DNA of 64,000 bases. It comes from UBA10348 sp002469915. GTDB lineage: Bacteria > Bacteroidota > Rhodothermia > Rhodothermales > UBA10348. Every line of letters starts with the position of its first letter. Position 1 is the stretch's first letter. The position numbers and the translations under genes are program-made. This document shows, piece by piece, positions 35,148 to 42,814 of the stretch. The stretch covers positions 124,001 through 188,000 of the forward strand of contig JAQWHM010000016.1 of assembly GCA_029249345.1 (NCBI GenBank), in the 5' to 3' direction. The notes under the pieces were generated by a model, which worked only from the letters and a program-made list of their open reading frames with translations, had not been told where the DNA came from and ran no database searches.

Positions 35148-35656
35148 TTGTGTTCTTCTGGACGGGAATACATCCAGTGAATAGTGGTGGGTAGCATCTT
35201 GCCGCTTGCATTCCGCACGTAGGACTTCTGATAGAGCGAATCGGTGCGCATATCCATGGCCGGGCTGTTTAGGGCATTGCCTTTGGACTCATTATGTGAC
35301 ATGTACATAAGTGCCTCAACCTCGGCTGATGAAAAGCCGAAGTGCATTTCTTCTTCCACTTGCGTAGCCTCGAAAGCATCCACCCTCAGAACAACACGTA
35401 CTTGATTATCGGATAAACGCATGCGATAGGCTGCCATCAGGGAGTATGCGTTAGTGCTGAGTGAATCGAAGGAATACCGCCCGAACGTATTAGACCGTAT
35501 AGTTTGTGTCGCAAAACCATCATAAAGAGCCAGCTCAACACCTTCTAGCGGCTTTCCAGTTATGATATCAAATGTATACCCGGACAGGGAAAATTGCGCA
35601 TGAGAAATGGAACTGCTCAATCCACATAAAACCAAAAGGATGAAGCGCTTGTTCAT
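35144..35656 (-). CDS. Exported protein with carboxypeptidase-regulatory-like domain
   Basis: A 170-residue exported protein with a signal peptide ending near SHAQ (residue 20). The middle contains a CarboxypepD_reg-like beta-sandwich: FSLSGYTFDIITGKPLEGVE, LALYDGFATQTIRSNTFGRY and SFDSLSTNAYSLM. The C-terminal 80 residues have no known domain. Such proteins in Bacteroidota are usually surface or periplasmic. It overlaps both neighbours by four bases, so it is part of the same translation-coupled operon as the AlkD-type gene and the methyltransferase. Confidence 0.72.
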   Translation of the reverse strand: MNKRFILLVLCGLSSSISHAQFSLSGYTFDIITGKPLEGVELALYDGFATQTIRSNTFGRYSFDSLSTNAYSLMAAYRMRLSDNQVRVVLRVDAFEATQVEEEMHFGFSSAEVEALMYMSHNESKGNALNSPAMDMRTDSLYQKSYVRNASGKMLPTTIHWMYSRPEEHK

Positions 35657-36408
35657 GCGGTTGGTGGTACACGTTTAGGATCTACGCTGGCGCGGCGTCC
35701 TTTGAGGTAGGCCTGTCGCTCGGGTTCTGGATACCTTTCAATTGCATACCGCAGCATGATTCGAGGCATTTCCTGATAATGGGAATCCAAAAACATCGTT
35801 TCCAGTTCTCGATTTCTATTACCCACTTCCCGGAGCATCCATCCGACAGCTTTGTGTATTAGGTCGTGCGAGTCATGGAGCAACTGGTGGGCCAATTCGA
35901 GCGTATCGTCGAATTGGCCGTTTCGAATGAATTGTAAGGTGGCAATCATGGCTATACGACGCTCCCACAGCAGGTCTGATGCAGCTAGTTCTCGGAGAAT
36001 AGAGCGATCTTGATCGAAGAGGTGGGCACCTACGATGAGATGGGCGCTCGAGTCCACTAGGTCCCAGTTATTGATGTGCTTAGTGTTATCAAGATAGGCC
36101 CTGTAAATGCTCTCTTGCTTGCTAGGACTACCTTTCTGATATCTTCGAATCAGAATAAAGAGTGCTGTTAGTCGTTCTTCGTGCCATGGGGATGCGAGTA
36201 GTTTGAGGTTTTCTGAGCCGCTCATTTCCCGAGCCTGGGCAGCCACTTTTCGCAGGACTGGAACGCGAATTCCAAGGCAACAATCTCCCTCTGCATATTC
36301 TCCCGGCCCTGTTTTGAAGAAGCGTTGAGAGTGCTCTGCTATGCTGGGATTACGTAGAGCGTGAAGTTCGTCGCTTACTTGTTGGGCCGTAAGCAGCGTG
36401 TTAGACAT
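35653..36408 (-). CDS. alkD: DNA alkylation repair protein (AlkD-like)
   Basis: A 251-residue all-helical HEAT-like protein. The family pattern runs through GDCCLGIRVPVLRKVAAQAR, LLASPWHEERLTALFILIRR, NWDLVDSSAHLIVGAHLFDQ, LWERRIAMIATLQFIRNGQF and KAVGWMLREVGNRNRELE, which match AlkD-type glycosylases that remove positively charged alkyl bases. I place the start at the ATG at 36408, which has CAGGA four bases before it; a GTG at 36423 is the alternative. It overlaps the end of the ACT-domain gene by eight bases. Confidence 0.9.
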   Translation of the reverse strand: MSNTLLTAQQVSDELHALRNPSIAEHSQRFFKTGPGEYAEGDCCLGIRVPVLRKVAAQAREMSGSENLKLLASPWHEERLTALFILIRRYQKGSPSKQESIYRAYLDNTKHINNWDLVDSSAHLIVGAHLFDQDRSILRELAASDLLWERRIAMIATLQFIRNGQFDDTLELAHQLLHDSHDLIHKAVGWMLREVGNRNRELETMFLDSHYQEMPRIMLRYAIERYPEPERQAYLKGRRASVDPKRVPPTA

Positions 36409-36778
36409 CGTATCCTGCGTCACTTAAGACTTTTTGAGCCCGGCTTATATCTGAGTGTTTAACCAAGATGTAGTCCGTATCGAAGGTAGAAATGGCAAAA
36501 ATGGAAATTTTCTCTTCCGCAAGGATCGTTGAAATCCGGGATATGATTCCGGTCAGGTTAAAGTCTAGTGGACCCACAACCATAAAACAGGACCAGTCTG
36601 ATTCCGTTCGAGCGTAGGGCACCTCGATATCCGAAAAACACACTATGGACAGTTCCTCTCGGGTTTGCCCGATGAAATACACATCCGAATCGGTTACTGC
36701 ATTCGGAATGGCCATTAAAGGATTTAGGCGATGAACCGAAAATGTCTCTTCTAAAACTTTCAGTTTCAGTTCTGTCAT
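36401..36778 (-). CDS. ACT-domain protein (CASTOR type)
   Basis: A 125-residue small ligand-binding protein. The second half reads WSCFMVVGPLDFNLTGIISR and ISTILAEEKISIFAISTFDT then DYILVKHSDI, the ACT fold of the CASTOR-type family. The first half is a matching N-terminal domain (VHRLNPLMAIPNAVTDSDVY). Such proteins bind amino acids and may act as regulators. It is the second gene of the operon, 17 bases after the small membrane protein gene. Nothing here shows which ligand it binds. Confidence 0.87.
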   Translation of the reverse strand: MTELKLKVLEETFSVHRLNPLMAIPNAVTDSDVYFIGQTREELSIVCFSDIEVPYARTESDWSCFMVVGPLDFNLTGIISRISTILAEEKISIFAISTFDTDYILVKHSDISRAQKVLSDAGYDV

Positions 36779-36795
36779 TAGGATTAGCTCCTTAT

Positions 36796-37134
36796 TTAAC
36801 GGACCTTTTTGGCAAGATGAGCCGCTTTTTCCACGTCGGAAGGTTCTTCTGGCTCAATGACTAGTCTGGGCTGGGCAACCGGGAGCTCTTTAGTCGAAAT
36901 GTCATCCCATTCAACACTGGTCACAATAGCCTCTAGATTCTGAATCCGTTTAGTGAGGGCTTCATTTTCTTTCGATAACGTTGCAGAGAGTTTTTTTAAC
37001 TCTTCATCGAGGGATTCAGTTGATGATCCAAGCTGAGCTGCTTTCGTGCGCGCTAGCGCGACCTCTTTCCATGTACCGGCCAAAATGGCTACGATGGGGA
37101 TCCAGACCCACCAGTTTACAAAAAGATATTCCAT
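36796..37134 (-). CDS. Small membrane-anchored coiled-coil protein
   Basis: A 112-residue protein with one N-terminal membrane helix (about 4-20, FVNWWVWIPIVAILAG), then a coiled coil at about 35-72 (STESLDEELKKLSATLSKEN, EALTKRIQNLEAI) and a proline/acid-rich tail with a basic end. The layout resembles PspB-like or LapA-like small envelope proteins, but no family is certain. It is 17 bases upstream of the ACT-domain gene and may be the first gene of that operon. Confidence 0.65.
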   Translation of the reverse strand: MEYLFVNWWVWIPIVAILAGTWKEVALARTKAAQLGSSTESLDEELKKLSATLSKENEALTKRIQNLEAIVTSVEWDDISTKELPVAQPRLVIEPEEPSDVEKAAHLAKKVR

Positions 37135-37278
37135 GTAGTCGAATAATTGAGGTTTTAGGCCTTCTTACTTCCCGTGGTTGACGGGGTTCTCTATTGGATT
37201 ACGAACCGAGTTTTGCCTCGTTTTTAGAACTTCTTCCGCTTTGCATTATGTTATTATAAACTCGACCCAAACGATCAA

Positions 37279-37800
37279 ATGACCCTTACATCTCTTCTTT
37301 TTTCGCTTTTAATTTTGTTTTCGAGCGCACCCAATCCCGATAAAACGGTGTATTTGGTTCGTCATGCTGAAACATGCACAGAGCCAGATAGAGATCCAGA
37401 ATTGACTAATCCAGGCCAAAAGCGCGCGACGGACCTGGTACGCGTCCTGTCGGATATCGATCTAAGTGTCATCTATTCTACACCTTTAAAACGGACTCTG
37501 GCTACTGCCGGCCCCATTGCTACTGAAAAGGGAATAACGATTACCACAACAGACCTGGCATCCGGGTTTCTTGAACGAATGGCCGATGAAATCCGAGGTT
37601 CTGATGCCGTCAATATTCTGGTTTCAGGACATAGCAACACGACCCCAACCGTGGTCAATCTGCTCACGGGTTCGAATTTGGAAAACCTAGACGATGGAGA
37701 GTTCGATCGACTCTACATCGTGACAATTCGAGAGGATGGAAGTGCTGACTATCAAATTTTACGCTATGGAGACGAATCAGCGGGCAAAGAAGTCTGCTGA
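37279..37800 (+). CDS. Exported histidine phosphatase family protein (SixA/PGAM-like)
   Basis: A 173-residue protein. The N-terminal hydrophobic stretch (LTSLLFSLLILFSSA) looks like a signal peptide. The phosphatase motif is YLVRHAETCTEPDRDPELTN with the phospho-histidine in RHAE, then GQKRATDL, STPLKRTLATAGPI and the second histidine in LVSGHSNTTP. It removes phosphate from a small molecule or protein in the periplasm. Its 3' end overlaps the convergent gene at 37764 by 37 bases. Confidence 0.85.
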   Translation: MTLTSLLFSLLILFSSAPNPDKTVYLVRHAETCTEPDRDPELTNPGQKRATDLVRVLSDIDLSVIYSTPLKRTLATAGPIATEKGITITTTDLASGFLERMADEIRGSDAVNILVSGHSNTTPTVVNLLTGSNLENLDDGEFDRLYIVTIREDGSADYQILRYGDESAGKEVC

Positions 37801-38138
37801 GGCTGTTTTATGGCGTTGAACTCGGCCACAAGTTCCACCACCTCATTGCGTTTTGTCTTCCAAATTTTGAGTTGCACGCTACTGACGTGCTTTCCTGGTA
37901 CAGTCTCTAGTAAATCGATTTTTTTTGGTGAAAGGACCAAGCGATCTTTGAACGGCCGGTGTTTGATATGCAGATCGGCTAAAGCGTTAGGCTCGATCTT
38001 GATCAGATTCGTATCTGTATCCACGAGACCCAGAAGTTTATCGGTGACTTCCAGTACTAAGTATCCGTCTTCGATCCAAACGAAGCCCTCGATTTCTCGA
38101 AGCCCCACATCTGGCAAAGTGAATTCTATACGATTCAT
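37764..38138 (-). CDS. Conserved-looking hypothetical protein, PH-like
   Basis: A 124-residue soluble protein with a regular alternation of strands (IEFTLPDVGLREIEGFVWIE, GYLVLEVTDKLLG, LVLSPKKIDLLETVPGK, SSVQLKIWKTKRNEVVELVA) that looks like a PH-like barrel. It overlaps the desaturase gene by four bases and is probably translated together with it. I do not recognise a family. Thirty-seven bases of its 3' end are shared with the end of the convergent histidine phosphatase gene. Confidence 0.68.
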   Translation of the reverse strand: MNRIEFTLPDVGLREIEGFVWIEDGYLVLEVTDKLLGLVDTDTNLIKIEPNALADLHIKHRPFKDRLVLSPKKIDLLETVPGKHVSSVQLKIWKTKRNEVVELVAEFNAIKQPQQTSLPADSSP

Positions 38139-39223
38139 GCTGCAATGGGTCTACCAAGCTCCTTTAATTGGTCAAAATGAGACCGCATCGATTTGAGAAG
38201 GGTAGGGTGGTAGTTGTAAGGGATATCGTACCGAGCGGCCACATCCTGAACAATTTCACTAAGAGCAGGATAGTGGATGCTACACACTTGGGGAAAAAGA
38301 TGATGCTCTATTTGATAATTCAGACCGCCAACGTACCAGGTTAGAACACGGTTGTTACGGGCGAAATTTGCTGTGGTAAGCATTTCATGGATGAGCCAAG
38401 CATGCTCCATGTTGCCCTTGTCGTCGGGTGATAGATATTCAGTACCCTCGACAACGTGCGCAAGTTGGAAGATGACACCTAAAATCACTCCAGCAGTCAT
38501 GTGCATCGTTAAGAAACCAATCGCAAATTGCCACCACGTGATGTCCAATACCACCAGTGGAATGACAATCATGTAGGCTACGACGGCCAACTTGGTCCAA
38601 ATAAGAGTAAAGATCTCAAACGGAGGATGCTTTTTGTCCTTGTAAGGGCCGATGTCTTTTTTGGCGAATTGCTGAAAGTCTTTGGCGAACAACCAGTTGA
38701 TAGTGGCGAGGCTATAGGCGGGGATGGCGTAAAATTGCTGCAGCATGTGGAATGAATGCCGGGGTGCTTCCGGGGATAATCGCACGATCGGAGATACTGT
38801 AAGGTCTTCGTCTACGCCCGGAATATTGGTGTACGTATGGTGGATCACATTGTGTGTAATCTTCCACATGTAGCTGTTTGCGCCCAGAATATCGAATCCG
38901 TAGCCAAGAAGCTTGTTGACCCAGTTTTTAGAAGAATAGGCTCCGTGCAGCGCATCATGGGCAACACAAAAACCGATTCCAGCGGCTCCTACACCCATTA
39001 CAAAAGCGAGTCCCCACATTTGCATCAAGCTGAAGGCACCAGAAATGATCATTCCATATGATCCAAAAGTGACCAAAAGAATGATGACGGTTTTTAAAAC
39101 CATTCCAGCATCTGCATGTTTGGAAAGTCCGGTTTTGTCGAAATACGCTTGTGCCTCAGACTTTACGTCTTTGATAAAGCCTGAAGCATTGCGAGAAGCA
39201 AAGCGAATTTTTTGATCTGACAT
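38135..39223 (-). CDS. Fatty acid desaturase, front-end (delta-6-like)
   Basis: A 362-residue integral membrane di-iron enzyme. The three histidine boxes are HDALHGAYS (89-97), HNVIHHTYTN (124-133) and QIEHHLFPQV near residue 306; the Q in the third box is typical of front-end desaturases such as delta-5/delta-6. There is no fused cytochrome b5 domain, so an external electron donor is needed. It introduces a double bond near the carboxyl end of acyl chains. The following hypothetical gene is translated with it. Confidence 0.92.
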   Translation of the reverse strand: MSDQKIRFASRNASGFIKDVKSEAQAYFDKTGLSKHADAGMVLKTVIILLVTFGSYGMIISGAFSLMQMWGLAFVMGVGAAGIGFCVAHDALHGAYSSKNWVNKLLGYGFDILGANSYMWKITHNVIHHTYTNIPGVDEDLTVSPIVRLSPEAPRHSFHMLQQFYAIPAYSLATINWLFAKDFQQFAKKDIGPYKDKKHPPFEIFTLIWTKLAVVAYMIVIPLVVLDITWWQFAIGFLTMHMTAGVILGVIFQLAHVVEGTEYLSPDDKGNMEHAWLIHEMLTTANFARNNRVLTWYVGGLNYQIEHHLFPQVCSIHYPALSEIVQDVAARYDIPYNYHPTLLKSMRSHFDQLKELGRPIAA

Positions 39224-39319
39224 AATGCTACATAAAAGGAATGACAGCCCTCAATATACCGCAACAGGGCATATTCTAAAGGAGCCGGTTCACGGACAGG
39301 ACTCGAACAGCGGGTTGGC

Positions 39320-39793
39320 TTAGTTTTCCGGTTGCAGGTCACCGATCATACCCGCAACTTTTCGCAGTAGATCATTGGGGATAGGGACGGTCAGGTTATA
39401 CTGGCTGACTTTCCAACCACCATCCGTTTTTACGAGCGCTCCGGTTCCACGGCATTGGCCAAATCCATCATTTTCGAGTAGCTCGTCAAACCAAGCCGTG
39501 TTACCATCTTCTGAAATAAAAATATTCCGCTCTGTCATCACGTAGGTCCAACCGGTTCCTCGGTCAAAAGCCGGGCGAGCATATCCTTTAAACTCATCAA
39601 TGGTCCAGCGCTCTGTCGCATCAGTGCCCATGAAAATGGCTTCTTCTGTGTATAAATCGAAGTAAGCGTCAAAATTTGCTGTTGAAGCATACGTGTGGAT
39701 GCCGCTCAATACCTCATCGATAGCCTGCTCATCGGATTGAGCGTGTGCCGTATAGGACAAAAGAAGGAGCAGGAAGATGGGAAGGTATTTCAT
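39320..39793 (-). CDS. Exported NTF2-like (SnoaL) protein
   Basis: A 157-residue exported protein. The signal peptide ends around residue 18 (YTAHAQ). The NTF2-like fold is seen as AIDEVLSGIHTYASTANFDA, YFDLYTEEAIFMGTDATERW, AWFDELLENDGFG and GALVKTDGGWKVSQYNL. Members of this fold bind or modify small hydrophobic molecules; many are not catalytic. I start at the ATG at 39793; an ATG nine codons earlier (39820) is the alternative. It stands alone. Confidence 0.83.
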   Translation of the reverse strand: MKYLPIFLLLLLSYTAHAQSDEQAIDEVLSGIHTYASTANFDAYFDLYTEEAIFMGTDATERWTIDEFKGYARPAFDRGTGWTYVMTERNIFISEDGNTAWFDELLENDGFGQCRGTGALVKTDGGWKVSQYNLTVPIPNDLLRKVAGMIGDLQPEN

Positions 39794-39942
39794 GATGGTC
39801 TGGGTTGGGTTGTTCAGCATGCTGGATCAATCTAATAAATTGAGCTTGATTACGGATATACGTCCGAGGGTCTTCGGTACGTGCATGTTCATTGTTCACT
39901 TGAATTCCTGAATGGCAACCTATACTCTGAGGCAAATCAATA

Positions 39943-41721
39943 ATGAGCATGATGCACTTTCAACGGAATTCTTTGATGCAATTGAAGCGATGGTCTAGGC
40001 AGGGTCTAATTGGGTTGGTCCTCATACTTTGTGCGCCTGGTTGTATTCCCAGTAACAAGGCAGCCGACCTCATCTTAACGAATGCCCAAGTGTATACGCT
40101 GAATTGGCAAGGTCCAGACGGAGAGGGTCACCCGTCTTCTGGTGCACCGGTTGCGGATGGGACGTGGCTAACGGAAGCTACCGCCATTGCTATTCGAAAC
40201 GGAATGATTCTCGGAGTGGGTTCTGAGTCCGAAATGATGATATATAGCGGCACCGAGACACTGATTCGAGACATGAATGGTGCTTTTATTGTACCGGGAT
40301 TAATTGAAAGTCATGGTCATCTTCACGAGATAGGAGAGAAAGCCGAACAGATTAACCTCGTAGGTGTGGAGTCCGAAACAGACATTGCAGACCGGCTCAT
40401 GGAAGGCTCAGAGCGGCCGGCAGGCGAGTGGATTATTGGAAGTGGTTGGGACGAAGGGAGCTGGGCCAATCATCTCCCGACGCGCGGCTTCTTGAACGAA
40501 ATGTTTCCCGATAACCCGGTTGTGCTTAAAGGTTTAAGAGGGTTTGGCACCTTGGGAAATGATCTTGCCTTGGAGGCGGCCGGAGTGGATGCTGAAACAC
40601 CTGATCCCGTTGGAGGATCGTTGGTACGAGATAATAAGGGCCAACTGACGGGTGTGTTTTTAAACAATGCGACGGACATACTCAATGACGCGATTCCGGA
40701 AGCATCCCTTGAGCAACGTATCCGCGTGCTCAACTACGGCATTGACCGTATGCTCGAATCCGGTTTTGTGAGTACGCATCATGCGGGAGTTCGAACGGAT
40801 TATTTACCAGCCTACCAGGCCATGGGCAACGGCGATAGCCTTCGCATTCGCGTCGAGGCTATGCTCTCCGTTGGTGTAGTGGGGGCACCTTCCGCCGAAG
40901 AGTGGACTGAAATGGGCCCAACGGTGCGGGCATCGGACCTGCTCCAGATTCGTTCCGTCAAAGCCTATTATGATGCGTCGTTGGGTTCTCGCGGAGCCAA
41001 GATGATTGATGACTATTCGGATATGCCGGGACATAGAGGAATAGCAGGATCCGATTATGGGTTCGATACCGCGAAAGTGGAAGCTTTTATGGCGGCGGGC
41101 TTCCAGGCAGGGATACATGCAATTGGCGACGCTGGCAATCGGGACGTATTGGATTTTTACGAGTCCGTATATGAGCGGCATCCGGAAGCCCGCCGTCTTC
41201 GCAATCGGATTGAGCACGCTCAAGTCATCCATCCGGATGATTTTGAACGATTTGCTGAACTGGGTATCGTGGCATCGATGGAACCAGGGCATGCGGTTGA
41301 AGACAGCCCGTGGGCCGAAGAACGAATAGGTGCTGATCGGGTGAAGGGTGCGTATGCGTGGAGAACCCTAAGACAACATGGCGTTCCTGTGCTCTTTAAC
41401 TCCGATTACACGGGTACGGACTGGAGCTTTTTCTACGGAATGTATGCAGCCATCACCCGGAAAATGGCCGACGGGACGCCAGACGGAGGATGGTATCCTG
41501 AACAATCCCTAACTGCAGAAGAAGCGCTCAGGGCCTACACGTATTGGCCAGCGTTTGCTTCAGGTAGAGAGCACCTTACCGGTACCATAAAGCCTGGAAA
41601 ATGGGCAGACTTGACGGTAATGGATATAGACCCTCTCAATGCATCGCCCGATGAACTATTAGGCGGCCAGGTTCTGATGACCATCGTGGCAGGAAAGGTG
41701 GCTTACGAGATTCAGAATTAG
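39943..41721 (+). CDS. Exported YtcJ-like amidohydrolase
   Basis: A 592-residue lipoprotein (lipobox APGC) with a metal-dependent amidohydrolase barrel. Landmarks: a FIVPGLIESHGHLHEIG motif (HxH), YYDASLGSRGAKMIDDYS, AGIHAIGDAGNRDVLDFYE, RIEHAQVIHPDDFERFAELG, and FNSDYTGTDWSFFYGMYAA. These match the YtcJ/amidohydrolase_3 group. The family has varied substrates and the context gives none. Its 3' end overlaps the convergent TPR gene by four bases. Confidence 0.9.
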   Translation: MSMMHFQRNSLMQLKRWSRQGLIGLVLILCAPGCIPSNKAADLILTNAQVYTLNWQGPDGEGHPSSGAPVADGTWLTEATAIAIRNGMILGVGSESEMMIYSGTETLIRDMNGAFIVPGLIESHGHLHEIGEKAEQINLVGVESETDIADRLMEGSERPAGEWIIGSGWDEGSWANHLPTRGFLNEMFPDNPVVLKGLRGFGTLGNDLALEAAGVDAETPDPVGGSLVRDNKGQLTGVFLNNATDILNDAIPEASLEQRIRVLNYGIDRMLESGFVSTHHAGVRTDYLPAYQAMGNGDSLRIRVEAMLSVGVVGAPSAEEWTEMGPTVRASDLLQIRSVKAYYDASLGSRGAKMIDDYSDMPGHRGIAGSDYGFDTAKVEAFMAAGFQAGIHAIGDAGNRDVLDFYESVYERHPEARRLRNRIEHAQVIHPDDFERFAELGIVASMEPGHAVEDSPWAEERIGADRVKGAYAWRTLRQHGVPVLFNSDYTGTDWSFFYGMYAAITRKMADGTPDGGWYPEQSLTAEEALRAYTYWPAFASGREHLTGTIKPGKWADLTVMDIDPLNASPDELLGGQVLMTIVAGKVAYEIQN

Positions 41722-42629
41722 GGCTCTAGGTATTCAATCACATCGGATTCGGCGGCGATGTACCCGAAGGAGGCCCAGGAAGAACCATTTAACAGTTCGT
41801 CATATACTTCCTTTGCCCGTTCCTGATGGCCATTGTACAAATGCCAATTTGCCACGCCGTACGTGATCGCATCGCCTGCTGACCCTTCACCGGTAAGGTC
41901 TTCTTCACTCAACTCACCTTTATAAAAAAGAAGGAGCTGGTGGTAGGCTACGTTTTCAATGATCGGCATGTCGCTTGAAATGGGGTCTAACACCCGATTA
42001 GCAGCTTCTGTATTCCCCATGCGACGGTGAATCATATACAACCAATGGGATGTGGATACCAGATTATCTGCATTTTCAGATGTTGCCCGACCATTGTTGA
42101 ATCCGCGCAACGCACCCTCAAGATCATGCTTGAGATAGTACGCAAGGCCAAGATGATACCAGATATTGCCGTGTAGAGAGCTAACAGGAATGCCTTGGGC
42201 ATTGGGCATGCCATCGGGTTCGATCTCGTTGTTCGTTCCCTCAATCAGTTCAGCAGCTTTTTCAAGGTCGGCAATGGCTTCATTAAACTTCCTGACCGAA
42301 ATGTAGCGGTGGCCTCGATGTCGGTATAATCTGGCATCTTCGGGATACAGATCCATACCCTGAGTGTAAATAGAAATGGCCTCTTCGTAGTCTCCTACAT
42401 AAGCCATGAAGCGTCCGAACCAGATGATATTCTCAATATTGGTTGGATCGACTACATACGCTTCCCGTCTTACATCATAGCGTTCCACAAGGTCTTGTGA
42501 AGGCTTAGGCGAGAAGAGCGAATCTCCAGAAAGAGAAATAGCTGCTGGCTCGGGATCAAGCGGTATGGACGCTTCTTGAGTGCATCCAGAAAGAACTATA
42601 CACGCGAAGAGCAAGGCGACACATCTCAT
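41718..42629 (-). CDS. TPR-repeat lipoprotein
   Basis: A 303-residue exported lipoprotein (lipobox VLSGC). Tetratricopeptide repeats can be read from about residue 65: GDYEEAISIYTQGMDLYPED, FNEAIADLEKAAELIEG, GLAYYLKHDLEGALRGFNNG and WHLYNGHQERAKEVYDELL. TPR arrays hold partner proteins; none is evident. It is divergent from the S9 peptidase gene across 185 bases and convergent with the amidohydrolase gene. Role unknown. Confidence 0.82.
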   Translation of the reverse strand: MRCVALLFACIVLSGCTQEASIPLDPEPAAISLSGDSLFSPKPSQDLVERYDVRREAYVVDPTNIENIIWFGRFMAYVGDYEEAISIYTQGMDLYPEDARLYRHRGHRYISVRKFNEAIADLEKAAELIEGTNNEIEPDGMPNAQGIPVSSLHGNIWYHLGLAYYLKHDLEGALRGFNNGRATSENADNLVSTSHWLYMIHRRMGNTEAANRVLDPISSDMPIIENVAYHQLLLFYKGELSEEDLTGEGSAGDAITYGVANWHLYNGHQERAKEVYDELLNGSSWASFGYIAAESDVIEYLEP

Positions 42630-42814
42630 AGTAGGCTTTCGATAATTTGAAAAAGGGATTGGCAGCGGTTGTGGTGATTCTTCTAGATCTTACTTACTTC
42701 TGGGAGGTGGGTCAATAGGTGTACGCTTTCTTTTTTGCGACTATCGTTGCTAATGCGAGTTCTCGTGCCGACTCTTAGACCCTGTTTCCCTTCCTTAAGG
42801 CCCAGAATATTGTT

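Noticed and set aside
39285..39319. GGACTCGAAC sequence resembling the T-loop of a minus-strand tRNA
   Set aside because: The flanking bases cannot form a T stem or acceptor stem, and no anticodon arm is found in the 96-base gap.
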